Positions 59,683-64,000 of a DNA stretch of 64,000 nucleotides are shown here, in pieces. The position numbers and the translations under genes were made by a program. Within the stretch, counting starts at the first letter, position 1. Each line of letters opens with the position of its first letter. Below the pieces are notes generated by a model. That model was given only the letters and a program-made list of their open reading frames with translations, had not been told where the DNA came from and did no database searches. Source of the stretch: Actinomucor elegans (Eukaryota > Mucoromycota > Mucoromycetes > Mucorales > Mucoraceae); the NCBI GenBank assembly GCA_026027325.1, contig JAMSLZ010000017.1, positions 496,001-560,000 of the forward strand, read 5' to 3'.

Positions 59683-61809
59683 ATGAAAAATACATACTGC
59701 AATTTACCAGGTGCTATTATTCATCTCAAAACGAAGCCTGGAAGTGTTGCTTACAGAAAACAATACGCATTGCCTGAAGCCTATCGTTCTGCGGTCCTTG
59801 ACCAAATAGAAACATGGTTACAGGAAGGTGTCATTGAAAGAGCTCCTTCTCATACATCGTGGAATAGTCCCATCCTTTGCGTCAAAAAGAAGGACTCATT
59901 CGGTAATTACACGTATGCTAAACCTAGAGTGGTTTGTGATGTTCGTCTAGTTAACCAATTGCTGATTGTAAATGATAGACAACAACTACCTCTCATCTCA
60001 GAAATACATCAACGTATTGGCTCTGCTCCAATCCACACTATATTGGACATTCATGCTTGCTTTACAAGTTTTAAAGTTGCTGATGAAGATCGCGAGAAAC
60101 TGTCCTTTACTTGTCCCTATACCAATCGGCAGATGCGCTTTATCAAAGCGTGCTATGGCATAAGTTTCGTTGGATCGGTCGTCCAACGCAATCTGACAAC
60201 ACTCTTTGAAGATCTTCCTTACGTCAACGTGTATGTAGATGACATCGTTGTTTCTACATTTCCTCCGCTATCATATCATGCAGATTGCGTTGCTGAAGTG
60301 ATCAAACGTCTTACTAGTGCTAATCTCGTACTGAATCCTGATAAGATCGTATTCGCTCAACAGAGCATACACATATTGGGATGGTCGTTGATAAAAGGTA
60401 AACTGATCCCTGATCCTCGCAAAGTAGCAAGCTTAGAAAGCTGGCCTAAAATGACTACTGGACGTCATATCCAACAGTTTCTCGGGTTTATGAACTTCTT
60501 CCGTTCATCCATTCCTTTCTTTGCTAAACTCGCTGCTGATTTAGATGACCTACGTAACGTAAAAGATATTACTAAAGTCTGGTCAAACAAACACGAACAA
60601 GCTTTTGCAGCTCTTAAATACGCTCTGGCCAATGCTCCTGTTATCTCGCCTCCAGTTATCGGTCAACGATTTCATGTTGCAACAGATGCAAGTGTGTCTG
60701 GTATTGGTGCTATGCTGTATCAAATTATCGATAATGAAGTTAAGTTTGTTGCCTTGGCTTCTCGAAAGCTTAGTGTTTCCGAACGCAACTATAGCACTAC
60801 CAAACGTGAATTGTTAGCTGTCGTTTATGCATTTGCGAAATTCCACAAGTGGCTGTATCTTATTCCCTTTACGTTGCATACTGATCATAAAAGTCTCATT
60901 TACTTGCAGACTCAAGAAGTACCTAATGCTTTAATGGCTGGTTGGTATGAGGGTATTTTTGGTTATACGTTCAATACAGTTCACCTGCCTGGATTCAAAA
61001 ATCTTATTCCTGACGCTCTCTCACGCCTTTATACGGACGAGGATCAACCGATTAATGTTCTGGAGGGGGGTAGTTGTCTCGATATAGTCGCGCTTGGTGA
61101 TGTTGGTAGCATTTCAAACAAAAAGAAAAGCTTGAAAGATAGTGAAAAGGGATCTATGGCTAAAAGCAAAAAGCAATTTGCTCAACAGTCACGCCCTAGT
61201 ATTTATAAAAATAATACTTCTCTCTTAGCTTCTTCTTCAACAGTACCAATATTACTTACTGATCAGAGTAATGATACTTGCGCTACTATATCTCCACAAC
61301 AAACTTCTAATGACGATGAAGACCTGATTCTTCGAACATTAAAGTTTGCTGATTATATTACACCACCTAAAAATGAACGTGATAATCTCGTATTTAAAGC
61401 ACACCTTTTAGGACATTATGGTTTACAAAGCATCGAGAACCAATTACACCATGATGGTATTCACTGGACAAACATGCGAAAAGATATTCAACAAATCTTG
61501 GGCGAATGTACTGAATGCAATAGGTTCAACATATCCAAAGTTGGTTATCACCCACCAAAATCTGTATTGCCTGATCAACCACTTGATCATTGGTGTATGG
61601 ATTTAGGTACTTTTGATGTCACCTCTTCTCGCGGCAATAACTTTATGTTAGTCATGGTAGACTATTATTCAAGGTTTACTGTTCTTAGAGCATTACCTGA
61701 TAAACATAGTACGACTATCGCTGCCGAACTTTTATCTATATTCTCGTTATTTGGCTTTCCAAAGATCTTGAATTCGGAGGGTGATTACCAAACGAGGTCT
61801 CAGATTTAA
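59683..61809 (+). mobile_element. Ty3-type pol frame: reverse transcriptase, RNase H, integrase start
   Basis: An open frame of 708 codons from ATG 59683; it is open back to about 59623 in the LTR fragment. RT motifs are ERAPSHTSWNSPILCVKKKD, DVRLVNQLL, LDIHACFTSFKV and the catalytic VYVDDIVV. RNase H shows ATDASVSGIGAMLYQ and HTDHKSLIYL. The integrase zinc finger (HLLGHYG and CTECNRF) and the first catalytic Asp (MDLGTF) follow, but the frame ends at FPKILNSEGDYQ, next to the second catalytic Asp site. Gag, protease and most of the integrase are missing, so it cannot move on its own, though its RT frame is intact and therefore fairly young. Upstream LTR family A may or may not be its own. 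Confidence 0.9.
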
Positions 61810-62049
61810 TTTATACTAATAATACATAATATTTTATTTTACACTTCATAGGGAAATGCTTAACATTTTTTGTTTTTTAAGCTTTTAATATGACCAATAA
61901 ATATATCAAAAAGTATTTAAATAATTACTATTACTAATTTCTAAAATAATTCTTTTTTTCATATTTTTATCATAAATTCTACTTTTTCCTTTATTTTCAA
62001 TATTTTATTTTGTTTTTCTATTAAAACTATTTAATTTTATATATCAAGT

Positions 62050-62286
62050 AATAGATAATAAAAATATTAATTAAAAATATATAATAACAATAAAATTATA
62101 TTTAAAATGTTTCTCATATGATGAATATAATGAAAATTTATTAGAAATAGATATTGTGAAGGAAGAAATAAAAAACTTAGAAAATAAAAATTTAATTTAG
62201 ATAATAATTATCAGCATGATATAAATGTTAAAATTAATGGAATATATATTGAAAAATTTAATTTAGAAAATATATTTAAATTATAA
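62050..62286 (+). pseudogene. Broken AT-rich reading frame (plus strand)
   Basis: KCFSYDEYNENLLEIDIVKE followed by EIKNLENKNL and a stop; one frame over, DNNYQHDINVKINGIYIEKF to a TAA at 62284-62286. A single-base shift near 62190 would join the two. Lys/Asn/Ile-rich as in very AT-rich genomes. No family recognised. Confidence 0.4.
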
Positions 62287-62577
62287 TTTAAGTTTTTTCA
62301 TGATGGGTGCGATTTCATCAAGTATCATATTATTCTTATTATCTAATGTTTTTCTTTTTATACCTTTGTTTTTATCTTTATTATATGTCTTAAATTCATA
62401 TACTTTTCTTAATCTTTTATTTGAACCATTTTTTTTCATGTAGATTTCATAACACCCATCTTTTTGCTTTATTTTGTATTCTGCTAAATCATATTTTTTC
62501 ATATCTTTTATAATTATACTTCGTTTAATATTGTATTTATATTTATCATCTACAATAATATTAAATATTTCATCCAT
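62281..62577 (-). CDS. Hypothetical AT-rich protein, 98 residues
   Basis: From ATG at 62575-62577: MDEIFNIIVDDKYKYNIKRS, DLAEYKIKQKDGCYEIYMKK, then a Lys-rich end. Codons are almost all A/T in third place. A compact beta-rich middle (CYEIYMKKNGSNKRLRKVYE) looks protein-like. It ends overlapping the opposite frame. It might derive from a plasmid, an endosymbiont or a large-DNA-virus-type element, but nothing here decides that, and it may be only part of a longer gene. Confidence 0.35.
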   Translation of the reverse strand: MDEIFNIIVDDKYKYNIKRSIIIKDMKKYDLAEYKIKQKDGCYEIYMKKNGSNKRLRKVYEFKTYNKDKNKGIKRKTLDNKNNMILDEIAPIMKKLKL

Positions 62578-62660
62578 TTCTTTTTTATATTATTACTTTT
62601 TCAATTTTTTTTATTTTTTTATAATAGATATATTTAATCCCACTGAGATGTTTCCTGAGA

Positions 62661-62859
62661 TGTTCGTAATTAGTTAGGTACGTGTTTAATTAACGAGACA
62701 GAAAACAAGAGAGAGATTTATTCTACCACTGCCCGCCTTCTGTTATTAATAGGCTGGGTGGTGGTTACATATAGTAAATATAACTAGTCACGATTACACA
62801 AGTTAACTATTCAGGCCACTTCTATTACTATTCTATGTAAAGTAGTTATGTCCACTACA
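62661..62859 (-). mobile_element. 3' LTR (family B) of the chromovirus at the right edge
   Basis: 199 bases. Read on the minus strand it begins TGTAGTGGACATAACTAC and ends ACGAACA (TG...CA). It follows directly a purine tract GGTGGGGGGCCA (complement of 62860-62871), the usual plus-strand primer next to a 3' LTR. Past the LTR end the sequence TCTCA occurs, a possible half of a target duplication; the other half is outside the window. Confidence 0.7.
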
Positions 62860-62873
62860 TGGCCCCCCACCAG
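62860..62873 (-). other. Polypurine tract of the Ty3 element
   Basis: TGGCCCCCCACCAG on the plus strand, CTGGTGGGGGGCCA on the coding strand, touching the LTR. Expected place for the plus-strand primer of a Ty3 element. Confidence 0.6.
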
Positions 62874-63159
62874 GTTGAAGCATATATGATGATTATTAGG
62901 TGCTGTAACCGTCTTACCCTTAAATGGTTTATATAGATGTTGAAATTGGTATCCGTTACTGCTTTTCGGTAAGATTGTTTTGTGTAGATGTACTTTTTCG
63001 TTTACGTGTGTTGTACTGCTGTTGTGCTTTCAATAAAAAACCCTATGCTTGGACCAAGCATTTCATGATATATATATATATATACAAAAAAACATAATAA
63101 TGTAAAAAAATAAAAAAAATAAAAATGGGTAAAAAAGATTGCACATCTTTGTAGCATGC

Positions 63160-64000
63160 TTAGAGCTTGGCTCTATGTAGGCTGGCTATTATGACTTTGG
63201 ATCTTCTCACACGTTTGCTTTTTCGCATACCGGTGCTTGAGCTTTGTATGTGTTTGCGATCTACTTTATCGGTCGATGGATTTCTTCTTTTGCGCTGTAC
63301 ATTCGCCTTATTGATCTCTGGATCCGCGCAGTTAGAGTTACGTCGCGTCCAGTAATCTTGTATGGGTTTTAGGCTGCTAAAATGTTGCACTTGTTCCCAT
63401 GTGTCCTCATTGGGATCTGGATAACCTTTCCATCTGACTCGATATATGTATTTGTTTGCATTGGTTGGATCTACTTTGTGATTGATTACAGACTGTACTT
63501 CGTATATATCGCTAGCATCCTTTGTAACTGGTGTGCTCTCGCCGCCTGCTAGCTTGAGCCTATGTATAGGATACGAGTTCGATATATTGTCCATTCTGTC
63601 TCTTAAAATGTAATTGTGTCTTTTTGTAATGCTATGCACTGTAAATGGCCCTGTATATGTTGGATCCGTTGCTGATCCTTTGATAACGTTAGATAGCATC
63701 ACCAAGGTACCCACTGGATAGTCTGTATCCATTATGTTGTTTTTAGCATTAAACGTCTTTTGTTGTGCTAATTGTGTGGTTATACTTCTGTCTTTGATGA
63801 CTGGTACGATGATTTTGGACATGTCATTTATACGTCTGAGAATTGCATTGGATTTTTCTGCACCTGGCTTGGCTTTAGCTATTTCCACTTTTGAATAGTC
63901 CTTGAAGTCGTTAGGCTCCCTTGCAAACATGATAGAGAATGGACGTGATCCGTGAATGCTTGCGTATTTGCAGTTGACCGCTAATTGTACTGCTGGTAGA
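63160..64000 (-). mobile_element. Ty3 chromovirus: integrase C terminus with chromodomain, cut by right edge
   Basis: A minus-strand frame, open at base 64000, of at least 280 residues. Seen in order: end of the integrase core (LAVNCKYASIHGSRPFSIMF), the GPF/Y-like region (YTGPFTVHSITKRHNYILRD), then a chromodomain YEVQSVINHKVD...YRVRWKGYPDPNEDTWEQ and a basic tail. Chromodomains at the integrase end define chromoviruses and steer insertion to methylated-histone chromatin. The frame is intact as far as visible and its 3' LTR follows, so this may be a young, complete element. It is a different element from the pol frame at 59.7 kb. Confidence 0.92.

Larger units (their letters stand above)
61810..62650. 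other. Extremely AT-rich island with broken convergent reading frames
   Basis: Base use changes sharply at about 61810: nearly everything is A or T until about 62640, unlike host genes and the elements on both sides. Two frames converge and overlap by a few bases at 62281-62286: a broken plus-strand one and a complete minus-strand one, listed separately. I know no host gene like this. Confidence 0.6.

Overview
The window is nuclear DNA of an early-diverging filamentous fungus, most likely Mucoromycota (Mucorales). The genes carry short introns of about 50-70 bases with GT...AG ends and branch sites of the CTAAT type. The proteins are fungal: NsdD-type GATA factor, Zn2Cys6 activator with a Fungal_trans region, BOI-type SH3-SAM-PH protein, short-intron PKA and RFC genes. 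The intergenic DNA is AT-rich, and the right third holds LINEs with an RT zinc knuckle and Ty3 chromoviruses. The species cannot be fixed from the sequence alone.

Left and middle (1-45 kb) are an ordinary gene-bearing arm. In order: a putative mitochondrial protein (-, cut by the left edge), NAD(P)-aldehyde dehydrogenase (+), cytochrome P450 (-), a strongly diverged ubiquitin-like domain fused to ribosomal protein eS31 (+), a short STI1/HOP co-chaperone (+), a one-TM basic protein (-), a BOI-like SH3-SAM-PH-CH polarity protein with an in-frame TAA (+), replication factor C subunit RFC3/RFC5 (+), an NsdD-like GATA factor (+), a Rab11/Ypt31 GTPase (+), an orphan membrane glycoprotein (+), a Zn2Cys6 transcription factor (+), a BAG6-like ubiquitin-domain protein (+), spliceosomal cyclophilin CWC27 (-) and an Ent3/epsinR adaptor (-). 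I rebuilt exons from splice sites and checked that reading frames close across every junction. They do not close in only two genes (BOI-like, PKA).

Two structures in the gaps are not explained by genes. One is a nearly perfect inverted repeat at 25910-27124, with arms of about 515 bases and a 182-base spacer. The other is a family of at least ten dispersed, degenerate elements of about 60-150 bases. Their core looks like the D-arm and anticodon arm of a lysine tRNA, so they may be an undescribed tRNA-derived SINE. One copy lies inside the inverted repeat.

The right part (45.6-64 kb) is a nested transposon graveyard around a PKA catalytic-subunit gene (53.4-55.0 kb). A decayed reading frame was split by an LTR element, whose LTR was then split by a LINE; target-site duplications of 5 and 13 bases record the order. 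A second LINE is split by a solo LTR of the same family (5-base duplication), and is followed by a Tc1/mariner remnant, a truncated LTR fused to a Ty3 pol frame, a very AT-rich island with two convergent broken reading frames, and the 3' end of a chromodomain-bearing Ty3 element that runs off the right edge.
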